Part shown: positions 32,812 to 45,249 of the stretch, piece after piece | Layout: the number at the start of each line of letters is the position of its first letter | How positions within the stretch are numbered: the first letter of the stretch is position 1 | NCBI RefSeq assembly: GCF_030867095.1 | Contig: NC_081835.1 | Coordinates: 47,909,892-47,973,891, forward strand | DNA length: 64,000 nt | Source of the DNA: Alligator mississippiensis | Lineage: Eukaryota > Chordata > Crocodylia > Alligatoridae | Direction: 5' to 3' | The notes under the pieces: generated by a model | Told to the model about the DNA's origin: nothing | The model's input: only the letters and a program-made list of their open reading frames with translations | Database searches by the model: none | Program-made: the position numbers and the translations under genes

Positions 32812-34325
32812 TTAAAGCATGTTGGACTTCAAAAACATGAGTTTGTTCATGTCTTCTGGACTGAGCAGTCGCCTCCTTTTGATTAAGAGGGCCTGCTCAC
32901 ACATATTTACACATTCGCTTCTGGCACCAACAGCAGGCACTGCTAAGAGCCAAAAGGCCAACTTGGCTAGTTTTGTATGCTTTTGGGTAACACATGACCA
33001 GTACTGAAACAGATCAGGAGTGGCCTGGAAGAGGGGTTCTTGCAAATAATCATAGACTTCGTTTTTCCCAAACCGGTCTTCTTCCTGAGCTGGTGGGGCC
33101 TCGCCTGCTGCCCGTGGTTTCTTGGTGGAGGGTTCAAATTCTGTTTCTTCTGCCCAGGACTCTTTCACTTCGTTGATCAATTCACAGACTTTGCCAATGA
33201 TCTCTTCATGCTGGTATGGTGGGACAGGCCGCAGCTTCTGCTGAGGGTCCAAAATCATGGCTACTTTGTGTGCAGAATGAACTTTGAAGTTCTCTTTCAG
33301 TGCCTCCAGGAAGAGATGGCAGAGCTTGCTGACTACACCAGCATCATTGGCTTTGGAAGTGAATAGCTTCTCCAGTTTAACATACGTGGGCAGGACCAGC
33401 TGCAAAGTGGGCCGGTTCTCATTGCTTAGCTCAATCACTGCTTGTTTCACTGGTGCTAAAATGGCTGCCAAGTTGCTGAGCAGATGCTTGTTCAGGTTTT
33501 GGATGAGGTTCATTTTCTTGGCCCTGCTGTAGAACTCGCAGATCTGCTCATAGCGCTCATGGACAAGCAGGAGGGAGTCCGTCACTGAGTTCCAGCAGGG
33601 TGGGGGAGATGTCTCCTCCAGAGAGCCAAAGGTCTCCTTTGAGAGGCCTGTGGACCCTGCCAAATCTTCACAGACATTCAGGAGCTCGATGACTTCATGC
33701 ATATTGCGAGCTTGTAGTGTTCGCTTGTTCAGCACACTTTGCACTACTGAGTTCAAGGCACAGGCTGAGCAACGCAAGCACATGCCTGCCTTGGAGAAAG
33801 CAGATGAGTTGACCTTGCAGTCTGTGACATACACTGTCCTGATTTCTGACATCACAAACTCTGAGAGCACATTCTGCACCCAGTGGTGGATAAAATCACC
33901 ATTTTCTCGGATGTCCACACCCTTAATTCCCAGGACATAACTCTTGATGTGGTTGCCTTCTGCCTGGTAAGCTGTCAAAATGTAGCAGGAATCTGGGCCA
34001 ACGCTTTGAGAGTGGCATGTGACCCCTATGCCCAGGCAGGCATTGCTGCCCAGGGCACAGGTCACTTTCACTTTCACTTGGTTGTACATCCGAGGCAAGT
34101 GCTTCAGAGCCAAAGTGTTGAAGTTACCTAAGATTTCAGTGACAGAAAAGGCACCATAGCGAGCGCCACTATCCACCAGGGTCTGTGCCAACTTGATGAA
34201 TTCCTTTCCGCTCACCACACTCAGAGCTCCCAGATCGGTGCACATCACCCGCAGCAACCTCTCAGCAATGTTCTGCCGCTCCTTCTCCGGAATTGCGCTG
34301 TTTCCTACTGAACCACTTGCAGATG
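32812..34325 (-). CDS. ZNF618: ZNF618 terminal exon: domesticated hAT-transposase-like domain
   Basis: This single long terminal exon (about 504 codons and a TAA stop) encodes the C-terminal half of ZNF618, a nuclear zinc-finger protein reported to act at chromatin with UHRF2. The exon opens in phase 1 after the acceptor TTTCCCTGCAG. Recognised sequence includes IPEKERQNIAERLLRVMC, YGAFSVTEILGNFNTLALKH, SYILTAYQ-type RNase-H-like fold segments, PPPCWNSVTDSLLL and the hAT C-terminal dimerisation region DLFQYW...LAKLAFWLLAVPAVGARSE, ending LSPEDMNKLMFLKSNML. Length and order agree with the mammalian protein as I remember it. The hAT-derived domain sits in one intronless exon, as expected from capture of a transposase. 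An upstream in-frame extension to 34362 is intron. Confidence 0.96.
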
Positions 34326-35301
34326 CTGCAGGGAAATACAAGAAAGGCAAGGGATTTGTCAAAACTGTTCCTTCTATACCAGGGATAGGAAAAGGGGCAA
34401 GACACTATGTCGCATAGTACTTGCCCAGACTGCAGCAGATAGAAATCTATTCTTGAATCTAGCATTTCCTATGGGCAGCTCCTATCCTAAATTGTTTCTA
34501 ATTTCAGGCTTTCCTGATGCTATAGTGATAGCCTTGTTCTTTTCCTTAAAGCAGAGAGGGGCTTGTGTGCAAGTTTTCCTGGCCTTGGGAAGAGAAACTG
34601 CACAAGTGGATTAGGCAGAATCTAGCCAAGGTGAGGGCCACAGGCTCTTTGTTCCTTACAATGGATCTCTTGTTGGCACTGAACATTCTAATCAAGTATG
34701 CTATTCTTTTTCAGTGCATAAATGTTGGCAATTAGGATTCTGATTCACCTGGCATATCTCATTATGGGAAACTGGCCTTTTCATTCCAATATTGATTTCA
34801 ATTTGAGTTTAGGATTCAGGTCTTGTGTTAGCATCACATGCTTTTATAAGAGCTACATCTATACAAGTTTGTATGGACATCTGGCTTCTTTGTTCAATTT
34901 AGCTTTACTATAATTTAAGGATCTCCTTCAACTCTCCCAGCTCAAGTTGCTCCCATTTGGGGGGCTGCTGATGGCTATATGGTTGATGCCATTTTTGGCC
35001 CAATGGAGCACTAGGTTTCAAATGAACAGTGTTTCTTCAGGGCAGCTCAGCTAAAGCACCTTACTAATGATTCTGGATTATGTGCAGGAGGCTGTGACCA
35101 AAGTACAAGGTTATGCGGCTTGCTAGTGGCTGATCCAGAGTCAGGCTGACTCCTGCCACTGCCAGTAAATATCAGGTTATGCCTTATGTCATGATGTTGC
35201 ATCTTGTGGCACAGAAATCTAACCTCAGATCATAAATTGCAGCTCCTTTGGAAATCTAATCTAGCTAACTGGTTCAGGACAGGAGTTCTCTCAGTAATTT
35301 T

Positions 35302-35332
<31 letters not shown>

Positions 35333-35606
35333 GGATGTGGGACTATCACCACATACTCTATCTTCTCCTCTGGGGTTCCCACATGTCCTCAGTACATATT
35401 CCAATGGTGTGCCAGTTGGAAGGGTGACAAGTTTGTAGAATGCTATGTGGACAACCGAGGAAAAACATGTAATTAAAAGCACCACAGATTAGTGAGGAGT
35501 ATGATCTTTGGCCTGTTAGAACTACAGTTTTGCCTCAGACACAGAGCCACTGGTTCAGAACCTACAGGTAAAATATAGTGCTCAAAGAGAAAACACTGCT
35601 ACATAC
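34326..35606 (-). other. ZNF618: ZNF618 intron
   Basis: This interval is bounded by the GTATGT donor at 35606 and the CCCTGCAG acceptor at 34326. It contains a T-run followed by a G-run (35298-35334) and no other feature that I can support. Confidence 0.8.
35298..35334. repeat. T14G23 homopolymer tract
   Basis: A T run passes directly into a run of about 23 G; this may be an assembly-fragile site. Confidence 0.85.
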
Positions 35607-35708
35607 TATTATTGGCATTGTTTCTTTGGAGCTGTGGTTTCCACTTTTCTTCCACAACAGTCGGAGGTGATCTGGGTTGGTTAGAGGCAATGTTGTTCTC
35701 ATTGTCAG
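35607..35708 (-). CDS. ZNF618: ZNF618 exon, linker between finger and hAT-like domain
   Basis: This 102-bp exon (34 codons' worth, phase 1 at both ends) lies between the acceptor CTTGTGCCCCACAG and the donor GTATGT. Read in phase it encodes DNENNIASNQPRSPPTVVEE and KWKPQLQRNNANN, a polar Asn-rich linker. Its phase matches the finger exon upstream (39935) and the hAT exon downstream (34325) without adjustment. Confidence 0.92.
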
Positions 35709-38700
35709 CTGTGGGGCACAAGACATGAATACATTAGTCAGAGGTGGGGGACAGGCATTTCACTAGGAAGGAAACACATGGTGGCCATGTGCTGGGATGG
35801 TCTAGGTCAGTTCTTGTACTCTCAATATCCTCAGGACAGTAAGATAGGAACAAGCTTAAAGCACAGAAAGGGAAAATGGTCTCCAATACTTTTTACTTTT
35901 ACTTTCCTTTGTTAGGGTAACCCTATTCTACTATATTTTTCTGTAGGTTTTTAATAGTTAACTAACAGTAGAAAATGATGTTTTTAACCTTGCAGTGCCT
36001 CTATTCTCAAGGTTTGTCCAAGTGCATGTATGCAGACACACACGGCATATTGCCCCAAATCTCCTTAATGCAGCTGAAATAACAGCAACTTGTTTTTGCT
36101 TTAGTGTCACTGATGCCATCAGCACAGCCTCAGAAGCGCATCTGTTAGCTAGCTGTGACTGTAGAGCCAAGAGATGACATTTAGAGTGTTTTCAGTGGGG
36201 CCTAAAACAGTTGTCACTTTAATTTCTGGAATAAGAGATTTTTGTGAAGGTAAGTGCAAAAATAAAATTGAAAAGGAGAGGGTTTTAAGCAAATTTGATC
36301 GCTGGTTCTTTTCTTGATTTATTTTTTTATCCCCTTAAGATCCTACCTTGTAGCAACCTTCCTATCTTTCCAACTTCTGAGTGGTTGGAGCCACACCCTG
36401 CTGGCATCCCTGAGGCTCTCCAAGCACCCTGGTCTCCCCAAGTCCTCAGCACTGCCCCACTCCCCCAGGGGTGGTGGTAGGAAGGGGAAGCTGGAGGAGG
36501 GAGAAGCCCAGAGACTCTGGCAGCAGCAGCAGGAGAGCAATGTAGGTAGTGACACCCAAACTAGGAGCCTGAGGGGGCCACAGGTCAATCCCTTGGGGCT
36601 GCATGCAGCTCATGAGCAGCCAACTGGGCAGCCCTGCCCTGGGGCTTTGGAGATATGGAGAAACATACATATAAAGCACTCAAATATTTCTGAAGCAATT
36701 TAAATTTGTAGAGCTTCAGTAGTATAAGGGCAGACAGAACAGCCTCCCAGCTAAAGTATCCCTGAGAAACACTTCAGAGTCTGATATAGCTTGGACTAAT
36801 TCATAGGACTGAACACAGTGCGTCCTCTGTCTACTCAGTTTTTATAGCATTTTCAAGTTTATTAAAGCACTAGAAACATTACATCTGCCTATACCCTATG
36901 CTATCCTCAGCCTCCTGGTACCTGAAGATCTTGTAAGATTAAAAATATGTTTTTCTCCACCACAGAAAACCAGGTAAAAATTTCCTTTGGACCTGTTCAT
37001 TGCTGCCCCTAGGCTGAATAACCTGCTTACTGTAGTGCTCAGTGATAGGACTTCCTGTAAGGCTGAAATCTGATTAACTCTTCTTGGTTTGTAACCATTG
37101 TTCAACTCTCCCTTCACCTCTTATACCTCATATAGACTGAGAGAAAGAGTCCCTCTCTGCCTGCTCCCCCTCACCCCATCCTGCACCAGGGTAAATTCAG
37201 TTGCCACAAACCACCCTACTTTTATCCTGCCTGGGGATTGCATTGGCAACGTCCTAGGCCAACAACTCACTGGATCTCACTCAAGAGAGAGTCAGGAAAT
37301 GGTTGAAAATGGAAGAGAATACCGCCTCAATAACTAAACTGTGATTCTATAGCAGACGAACAAATAATAGGGCAGGGATTTAGTTGTGGGCCTGTCAGGG
37401 GTATCTCTCTGCCTATCTAAGGGAACCAAGACCTTACACAGTGTACTCAGAAGGGGATGTCCAGTATTTGGAGAGCCTGATGCTGAGCTCCAAGACCAGA
37501 GAGTCAAGTCAGAAAGAAGGCAACCACACAAGCCTTTGTGGGAATGGAGAGGAGAAAGGAGAAACAGGAGACCTTCTGCAAAATGCTGGAAATCAGAAAT
37601 GACTGGCTAGATTTTCCCAAGCTCTGTTTATTCTAACTGCTCTCTTGCCAGCAGCACAGATAGTATGAATTTTGCATGTCTGCTGGTAGCTAATGAGATA
37701 GGCCTTGTGTCTGTTTCAATTTTGTTCAGGTAAACCCCATTCATGTGACAGCCTTCTGGTCCTGGCAAGGGGAAAACTGTATTTCCCTTTTTAAATCTAT
37801 TTCATAATATTAGGAGATTTATTTTGTGCAATTATCCACTGGCATTTGATATGGTGTTAATAGGATTTGTGCAGTTCATTCTCATCCTCTTTTATCAGTC
37901 AGGTTGAGTCTAGATAGATCACTCTTCTTTAATTTCTCTTCACGCCTCCAATCCTTTAATCCAGGTTCAGCCTTGTTGTCCTCTTTATTTTAGCAGTAGA
38001 TTGCAAAAAAAGGCATTATATGGTAGCACTAGACCTGAACAAAGTACTCTAAAGGGAGTCAAAGCTGTATATTGCACAGTATAATTACAGAACAAATTCC
38101 TTTGCCTTGTATTCTGCTGTGCTATTTCTGCCTCTCAGTCTCCAATTTACATTCTAATTGCTTCTTCCCATTGTGTAGCTATTTTACAGAGCTATAATCT
38201 TTCCTAATTACCTTTTAGCCTCCAGACTCAGCCCTCTGCATGATTCAAGTGCCAACAAAGCCCTGTTCTTACTCTTTGAGACTAGCAGCATATTCCCTGT
38301 CTTCAGTCACTTGTGTAAAAGGGTCTAATAGACTTATCATTTTCAGCTGGAAGATTAGATATTTACCATAAACACTCTGAAAAGACTTCAGAAATGACAA
38401 TTTAAACTGGGTTTCTCCATGCCCTATCAGGAAAGGCATTCAGCACTATCCACAGTCCTATCAGATTGCTGCATGGGTGGGATGCAGGTGTAATACTCTA
38501 ACAGACATACTGTCATGATGCCAGATTCCTCAGTACAGTGGGGCAAGTGGGAGCTTAGTGCCAGCACACACCATGCTGAGGTGTCACTGCTTTTTCAGTG
38601 AATGCATTCAGTAAAACACTGAAAGGCCTTTGCCACTCAGTGCATAGGGACACTGTACGAAAGGCAGTGTCCTGTTTTGATGTATAGGGTGAAATGCACT

Positions 38701-39934
38701 GATTTCCCATATTGAAATTTATACTGAAATAAAAACTCTTGAAAACAAAACAAAAATAGGAAAAATGGAAGCAAAAATGTTTTGAGTGCCCAAACTATTT
38801 CCCCCCAGAAATGTTTTTTGCCAAATAGTCAAGAATTCAATGACCAAATGAAGACACCATATTGACTCATATACCACACATACCTTTCCCCTCAAAATCA
38901 GCCCACCTCATCCCCCAAACTGGAGTGTGTGTCTTAAGCAGAGAAGCTGACTTCCTGCCTAGAGTAAAACCCACACTGCTTTGATTCCTGCTCCACAGTA
39001 CAGCAGCAGTGGCATTACTATTATTATTCAGGCAGCTGAGTAAGTCAATTGATTTAATGGCACATTGTTCTTTGCAACTGTTAATGATCATCTTTCCTTT
39101 TTAATGATCTTTATGTTCCAATAATCAAGCTAAACTGTCACACCATGGCTTTGAACCTTGGTCCTCAGCCTGCCACCCTACAGCTGATCACCCAGGCTGG
39201 TCAAGGCTGACCTGAAACCACCAGCAGAGTCTAACCCTCCACCTGCTCCCTGTCACTGTCATGGCTGGCTGGGCTCAACTGACCCTCCAGTGGAAATATA
39301 TTTTTTTCTGCGTTCTGCCTTCCCAAAAACCAAGGTGTATGTCTTATTTGGGGGCATTTGGTATATGAGACACTCCAGGTTAGTGTTCAAATCTCACCAT
39401 CCTTCCTAAAATGAAAGTTTCATTCTCTACACCACAGCTGCAGCACGTATGAGCAGGGAAGAGTAATAATGGAGACAAAGGTTCTATTGACTTCAGGGAG
39501 AAACTCTGTTTTGCCTGAGTCTAGGATGGCTTCTTCTCAGCACAGAAGATCTCCATCTGCTTTTTGGATCTGAACTCCACTGAGTGGATTGGCTGATGAC
39601 TGCTAATGAAATGATCAGTTCCTAGATACTGTTGGGATAAATGAGAAGAGAGTGGTGTGATTTGATACACAACATATGAAAACAATGTACACTTTTGACC
39701 TACCCACAGAAAGTGATTTGCAATACCCATTAAATCACTTAAAGAGCCCTGTGCTCTGGGAGTCACTGCCCCATGCTCTAGTTCATCTAACTTTTTTTCC
39801 CCTGAGAATGCCAAGTGAAATTGCATGGTCTTTAAAAATTGTAAGCACAGGAAACTCCACTGGCACAATGAGAGGAGTTGGCATCAGGTGAAACTCTGTC
39901 ATTCAACCATATGAATTGGTTGTGCCCAACTTAC
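35709..39934 (-). other. ZNF618: ZNF618 intron
   Basis: This intron lies between the GTAAGT donor at 39934 and the acceptor at 35709. It contains the MITE-like element at 38862-39375. The G/C-rich part at 36380-36640 has only shadow frames. No additional exon is supported. Confidence 0.75.
38862..39375. mobile_element. MITE-like element with GACTCATATACCA termini
   Basis: GACTCATATACCACACATACC (38864) and, inverted, GGCATTTGGTATATGAGAC (39353) share an inverted GWCTCATATACCA end. Matching subterminal tracts about GTGTGTGTCTTA and GGTGTATGTCTTATTTG are also present. The interior is unremarkable and no target duplication was established. Confidence 0.5.
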
Positions 39935-40012
39935 CTGCATGGGACTGCATGTGTTCCAGGAGATTGTTATAAAACTGGAACTGGATTCCACAAGCTCCAC
40001 AGGTGTAAGGTT
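39935..40012 (-). CDS. ZNF618: ZNF618 exon with C2H2 zinc finger
   Basis: This 78-bp exon (phase 1 at both ends) lies between the acceptor TTTCTTCTGAACAG and the donor GTAAGT. It encodes PYTCGACGIQFQFYNN followed by LLEHMQSHA, a canonical C2H2 finger with spacing Cys-x2-Cys-x12-His-x3-His. Joined to the 45-bp exon at 53142, the start becomes Gln-Lys-Pro-Tyr-Thr-Cys, the usual finger lead-in. ZNF618 has several fingers N-terminal to its hAT-like domain; the others must lie beyond the right edge of the window. Confidence 0.93.
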
Positions 40013-41069
40013 CTGTTCAGAAGAAATCAGTTCAGAACAATTATATAGAATATGCAGAGAAATAGCATCTCCTGAATTACAGCCACAGAATCTGATCCTG
40101 CAAGCATATCTCCATGTCCTTAATTTAAACATGCAGGCCCCTGGGAGTTACTGGAACTACACACATTTAAAGTTAAACACATCCACAAGTGTTTGCAAGA
40201 TTGGGTCCCTTATCAGACTAGTGGATGATTATAAAGGCTATACATTTACATCCAATTCACAGCTGCTTAAAATTATTTCTTTTTATAGCTCTTTGTTCTT
40301 TTGTGCCTTAAAAGTTAATTTAATTTTAGATCCAGTTTTTTCATTTCTAGCTCCTGACTCCTTTCTTGCGTCAGAAGGCAGATCTCTCCCCTATCCCCTT
40401 TTCCCACCCATAGAGGGAACTGGGCTGTGACAAATCCCACTGTCCTCAAGCAACAGGGGCACTGCATGGACAATTAGGTCTGTGCTTTCCTGGCCACTGG
40501 ACAAGCCTCAGTTCTGTTGGGTGGGCTGAAGGACATTAAGCTCAGCAGCCAGGGTATGCAGAAAGGCTGAATAGGAATACAGCACAAAAAAATGAGCTGC
40601 AGGCAGGTGGCAGGGGAAAGGGAACAGGACATGGAAGGGGCTGAGCAGAGCACAAGAGCCAAATTCCCAGCCAGTGGAGAGGGATGGAAATGTTTCTAAG
40701 CTGTGTCTTGGTCAGTGAGTATTTGTGCACACAATTCACACCTGACCATGAACCAGCTGAATGTTTTTAGCTTACTTCTATCTGAGGAGAAGCAAAATTG
40801 AAAGCTTAATTTGTCACTGAGCTGGCTTGAAAGTGTGGGCTTCCAATTCAGTTTTCGTATTAGTTGCAGCGTACTGACTTTAAGATGTACAAGACACCAT
40901 GAATAGCACCATAATTATTTAAAGATTTAATTCTAGACGTTCCTGTATGCCAGCATACTTGCACTACTCCTTTGTGGTATCATGCTTCATAAGAATAATA
41001 TAAGCGCAGTATGTGACCTATGTATATAACTGACTGCCAGGCACAGAGTAAAGTCTGGTGTTACAGCAT

Positions 41070-42720
41070 GTTCATAGATTCATAAATGGTAGAGTCGGAA
41101 GGGACCTCAACAGATCATCAAGTCCGACCCCCTGCCATGGTAGGAAAAAATGCTGGGGTCAAATGACCCCAGCCAGATGCCTATCCAACCTTCTCTTGAA
41201 GACCCCCAAGGTAGGGGAGAGCACCACCTCCCTTGGAAGCCCATTCCAAGTTTTGGCCACCCTTACCATGAAGTTTTTCCTGATGTCCAGCCTAAATCTG
41301 GTCTCTGTCAGTTTGTGACCATTGTTCTTTGTTTGCTGCGTATCCCTAATGAATCTGTAGGTGGCCACAAGATCACCTCTCAGCTTTCTCTTACAGAGGC
41401 TGAAGACGTCCAGGTCCCTCAGTCTCTCCTCACAGGGCTTGTCCTGTAAGCCCCATACCATATGAGCGGCCCTCCTCTGGACCCTTTCAAGTCTATCAAC
41501 ATCCTTCTTGAAGTACGGCGCCCAAAACTGGACACAGTACTCCTAACTGCAGTCTGATCAATGCCGCACAAAGGGGAAGTATCACCTCCTTGGTTCTATG
41601 TCATACATCTGTTGATGCATGATAAAGTGCAGTTAGCTTTGCTGATGATTTTGTCACATTAATACTCATGTTCATCTTGGAATCCACTATGACTCTGAGA
41701 TCCCTTTCCGCTTCTGTGCTGCTGAAAGGGTCACTTCCTAGCCAGTAGGTGTGCTGGATATTTTTGTGCCCTAGGTGCAGCACTCCACACTTGTCCTTGT
41801 TGTACTACATCCTATTGTGTACTGCCTACTTTTCTAACCTGTCCAGGTCTGCCTGCAATCATTCCCTACCCTCTGGAGTGTGTACTTCACCCTACAATTT
41901 AGTATTGTCTGCAAACTTGGACAGAGTACACTTCACACCCACATCCAAGTCACTGATGAAGATATTGAAGAGTACAGGACCAAGGACCAAACCCTGCGGG
42001 ACCCCACTACCCACATCTTTCCAGGTCGATAGCGACCCGTCTACTACCTCTCTCTGGGTGCGACCACTAAGCCAATTTGCCACCCACTGGACCATGTAAA
42101 CATCTATGTCACAGCCTCTTAATTTATTGAGGAGAATAGGAGGAGACATTGTATCAAAGGCCTTGCTAAAATCCAAGAAAATGACATCCACCTCTACTCC
42201 TGTGTCTAAGCATTTTGTGACCCTGTCATAAAACAAAACCAGATTGGTCAGGCATGATCTACCTGCTACAAATCCATGCTGGTTGCCCTGCTGCCTTATT
42301 TTTCTTGCTGGACTCCCACAAATATGATCTTTCATAAACTGTTCAAAAACCTTTCCAAGGATGGAGGTGAGACTGACTGGCTTAAAATTACTTGGATCTT
42401 CCTTCCTCCCCTTCTTGAAAATAGGGACCACATTGGCCGTTTTCCAGTCCTCCGGGACCTGACCCGAGCACCACGAGTTCTCAGACAGCCGCGCCAGTGG
42501 TTCTGCTATGACACCGGCCAATTCCTTCAGTACTCTCAGATGTAGCTCATCTGGGCTTGCTGACTTAAACACATCCAGTCCATCCAAGTGACTCTGCACC
42601 AAGTCAGCGTCGACAGTTGGTGCACTGGTGTCCATCTGATGCCCTTCTAAGAACCCATTAGGAGACTCATCTTGAGACCCAAGTGCAGGCCAAGTAGGTT
42701 TACTCCTCCTTGGTAGCTTC
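41070..42720 (-). mobile_element. CR1 LINE insertion 3 (antisense to +, sense with ZNF618)
   Basis: The 3' end is at the left (TCATAGATTCATAAATGG, then GGAAGGGACCTCAACAGATC). Reading leftwards on the - strand gives the CR1 ORF2 from [20 protein letters not shown] to HLAGVI. The left half is split by several stops and frameshifts. It is 5' truncated. Confidence 0.92.
41159..42635 (-). pseudogene. Broken CR1 ORF2 reverse transcriptase
   Basis: The largest open part (42635-41892, 247 codons) carries [49 protein letters not shown] and [19 protein letters not shown]. It ends at FADNTKL followed by a stop. The catalytic box reads Phe-Ala-Asp-Asn instead of Phe-Ala-Asp-Asp, so the polymerase site is lost. 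Further pieces in other frames lie at 41601-41783 and 41159-41461. It is a dead copy. Confidence 0.9.
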
Positions 42721-43086
42721 CCCCTGCTTCCACCACCTATATGCTTTCTTTTTTGCCCTTAGGCTCCCCTGGATTTCCCTGTTTAGTCAAGGAAGTTTTT
42801 TGGCTCCTTTCCCTCTTTTCCCTCATACTGGGATAGTCTCCCTCTGTGCCCGAAGGATTGCTTCCTTTAGAAATAACCGCCCTGTTACAGATATGTATCT
42901 AAGCTTTTAGGAAAAAAGATATAGTTTATTACTGAGATATCACATACCTCTTCTAGATGTACAACAGAAACAGCAACCATGCCAGAAGGTCCAGATTGCT
43001 TATTTCCAAAATATATGCAAGACTGTCTTGGCTATAACTCCAGATAACTCCTGACAGCAGATAGCAAAGAGCAGCACTTAGAACAG

Positions 43087-43690
43087 AGCTCGATGTGTGA
43101 TAAAGCAAAAATGAAAAGGCTTCTTACACTGAAACCTAGGGAGCTATCTATCAAAGACAAGAACACCCAACTACCTGTGGGCGCACACTTCACACAAGAC
43201 AACAACCACTCTCTCTCCAATCTCTCAGTTCTAATCCCCAAAGGGAATTTACAAAACGCCCTTCGTAGACGAGCCTACAGACTTCACTTCATAAATCTAC
43301 TGGATAAAAACAATCATGGACTAAATATGGACATTGGATTCACAGCACATTATAACCTGCCTGCCATTTGATAACCCCAGGTAACCTGTCTGCATTTTAC
43401 CAGCTACATTCTATCACCACTTAAAATCCCCCCTTTTCCCCACAACTACCTGTTTCACATCTATCGTCTCACAGGGCCTTGATCCTCACTGTTATGTATT
43501 TGCTTTTTCACAGACCTGCATTTTGCATACTGGCTTCCATTCCACACAGGACAGCACCCAAAGCAACAACAAACTCTTCCTGTGCCTGAAGAAGGGTGTT
43601 TGTACCCAAAAGCTTGCAAAGAACAATTTTTCCACCTATTTAGTTGGTCTAATAAAAGATATCACATTTACCCCAAGAAAACCTTGTCTA
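43087..43690 (+). mobile_element. Penelope-like retroelement, 3' end
   Basis: The segment starts with the C-terminal coding end of a Penelope-like protein and continues through its 3' region with CTGAAGAAGGGTGTTTGTAC, AAAGCTTGCAAAGAACAA and TTAGTTGGTCTAATAAAAG, blocks common to reptile copies of this class. It is heavily 5' truncated. The right end is placed near CCTTGTCTAT (about 43690). Confidence 0.7.
43093..43371 (+). pseudogene. Penelope-like GIY-YIG endonuclease C-terminal fragment
   Basis: The residues LPVGAHFTQDNNHSLSNLSV, then NALRRRAYRLHFINLLD and HGLNMDIGF, follow the pattern VGxHF...H...L.V / R...E..FI..L / GLN.D..F at the end of Penelope GIY-YIG endonucleases. The usual Glu of the R-x-x-x-E segment reads Tyr here. 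Only this tail is present, without the GIY-YIG or reverse-transcriptase cores. Confidence 0.65.
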
Positions 43691-45249
43691 TGGAGAAGAG
43701 AGTGGTTTTTACAACTGAGTAGAATACATTTAGAAGTTCTGGCAATTTGGGTGGATTGGGAGCAGAAAACTGTTTGGCAACTTGTAAACTATCATGCAGT
43801 TTTGGAGTCAATGTGCATTTATATTAATGGGACAAATCACGTGTCCTGGTATCAGCTTCAGGCTGCCAACAAGCTGAGGAAGACAGCAATGTTTTAATTT
43901 ATTTTGGTGGATAGTTTTTTCTTCAGTACCAAAAGCACCATAAAGTTTAAAAGGTTGAGATTCTAGTGCTCAACCACTGAGCAAGGGCTGGATCCTGTGT
44001 CAAGTGCTGGGAAAGTGGAACTGTTTGAATGCAAGTGCTCCAAGCAGTCAGCCAGCTCACTGCATTTATTCAAACTCAGATACAGGGCATCTTTCTGGAA
44101 GTACAGCACAAAATAAGAGAATCAATACATTTAACAAAATTTAGTACCCTAAAAAGTGCCTGCTTCCCTTTTTATTTTCCTCATCCATTTCTTTTTGTCC
44201 TCCTCTTCTCCTGCTTCAAGTTCATCTCATGTTTTTGAATGCCAAAACATTTTACCTGTTTCCTGTTTCCTTTTCTTCTCCACTTTTCTATTTTTAGTCA
44301 TGTCTTGTCTTTTATTTTTCTGTATTTTTACCTCCTTTGGTCCCCTTTTTTCTTTTGTTATTAATTTCCCCCTCTTCAGCCTCCCTCATAACTGCCTTCT
44401 GAATTCTTGTAGTCCTCCATGATTCTTTGCCCTGTCTCTGAACTCACCTCCATCACAAATCCCTTTGGTCTCCCTCACAAGAAGCCTCTTTAACCATCCC
44501 CACTGGGTGAATGGCTTACCGCTTCTGAATCATTCTTGAGTCTGCTAATTCCTGATGATTTTTCTCCTGAGCCTCATCCCACATCCATGTGCTCTGCTCT
44601 GAGACAGAAGGGTCATGCCCGAGTAACCAACCCATCTTTTTTAACCCACCTGGCCTTATACCTTCCAAATTGCTCAAAATGCTCTACACAGTTAAGGCCA
44701 GCAGCTAGAGCTGCTTGGGAAAAGTATTTTATTTCCAGTGACACTGAGCCACAGAGCTAACTCCAGAAGTCAGAGGTTCAGGCAGTCCCTCCAGGAACAC
44801 ACACATCCTCAGTGGACCAAAAGTTGCTACATTGGCCAACATACAAGGGAATGCACTGAGGACCTACCAAGCTAAAAAAACCCATGAATTCCTACAGCTT
44901 GAGAAAAAGAGCCAAGATTCTGAAACTGGGAACGAGAGTAATTCCTGGTCCTCTGGGGACTGGCATGAGAAAATACTGATAACCAGTGATCCTGGTTTTC
45001 TCTGATAAAAAAATGGCAAATTCACTGATAAAAACACAACAATGCAAATTCTCTGATTACCCCCCCCAAATCTGTGAAAGGCCACTATATATATAGATAT
45101 CAGCTGAACACAATGTTTTCTTGATGTATTTACAGTTTTAAATCAATTTGGAAGCCTGCCAGTGCCTCCATCACTAAAATAAAACCAATTTTAAATTTTG
45201 ATTTGATTTTGGGTTTTCATCATGGAAAATCAAAGCTCCTGCTAAGACC

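Noticed and set aside
34326..34362. In-frame upstream extension with an apparent ATG start for the ZNF618 C-terminal frame
   Set aside because: The TTTCCCTGCAG acceptor and exact phase match to the exon at 35607-35708 show this is intron, not a separate intronless gene.
39939..40430. 163-codon + strand frame
   Set aside because: Antisense shadow of the ZNF618 zinc-finger exon and adjacent intron.
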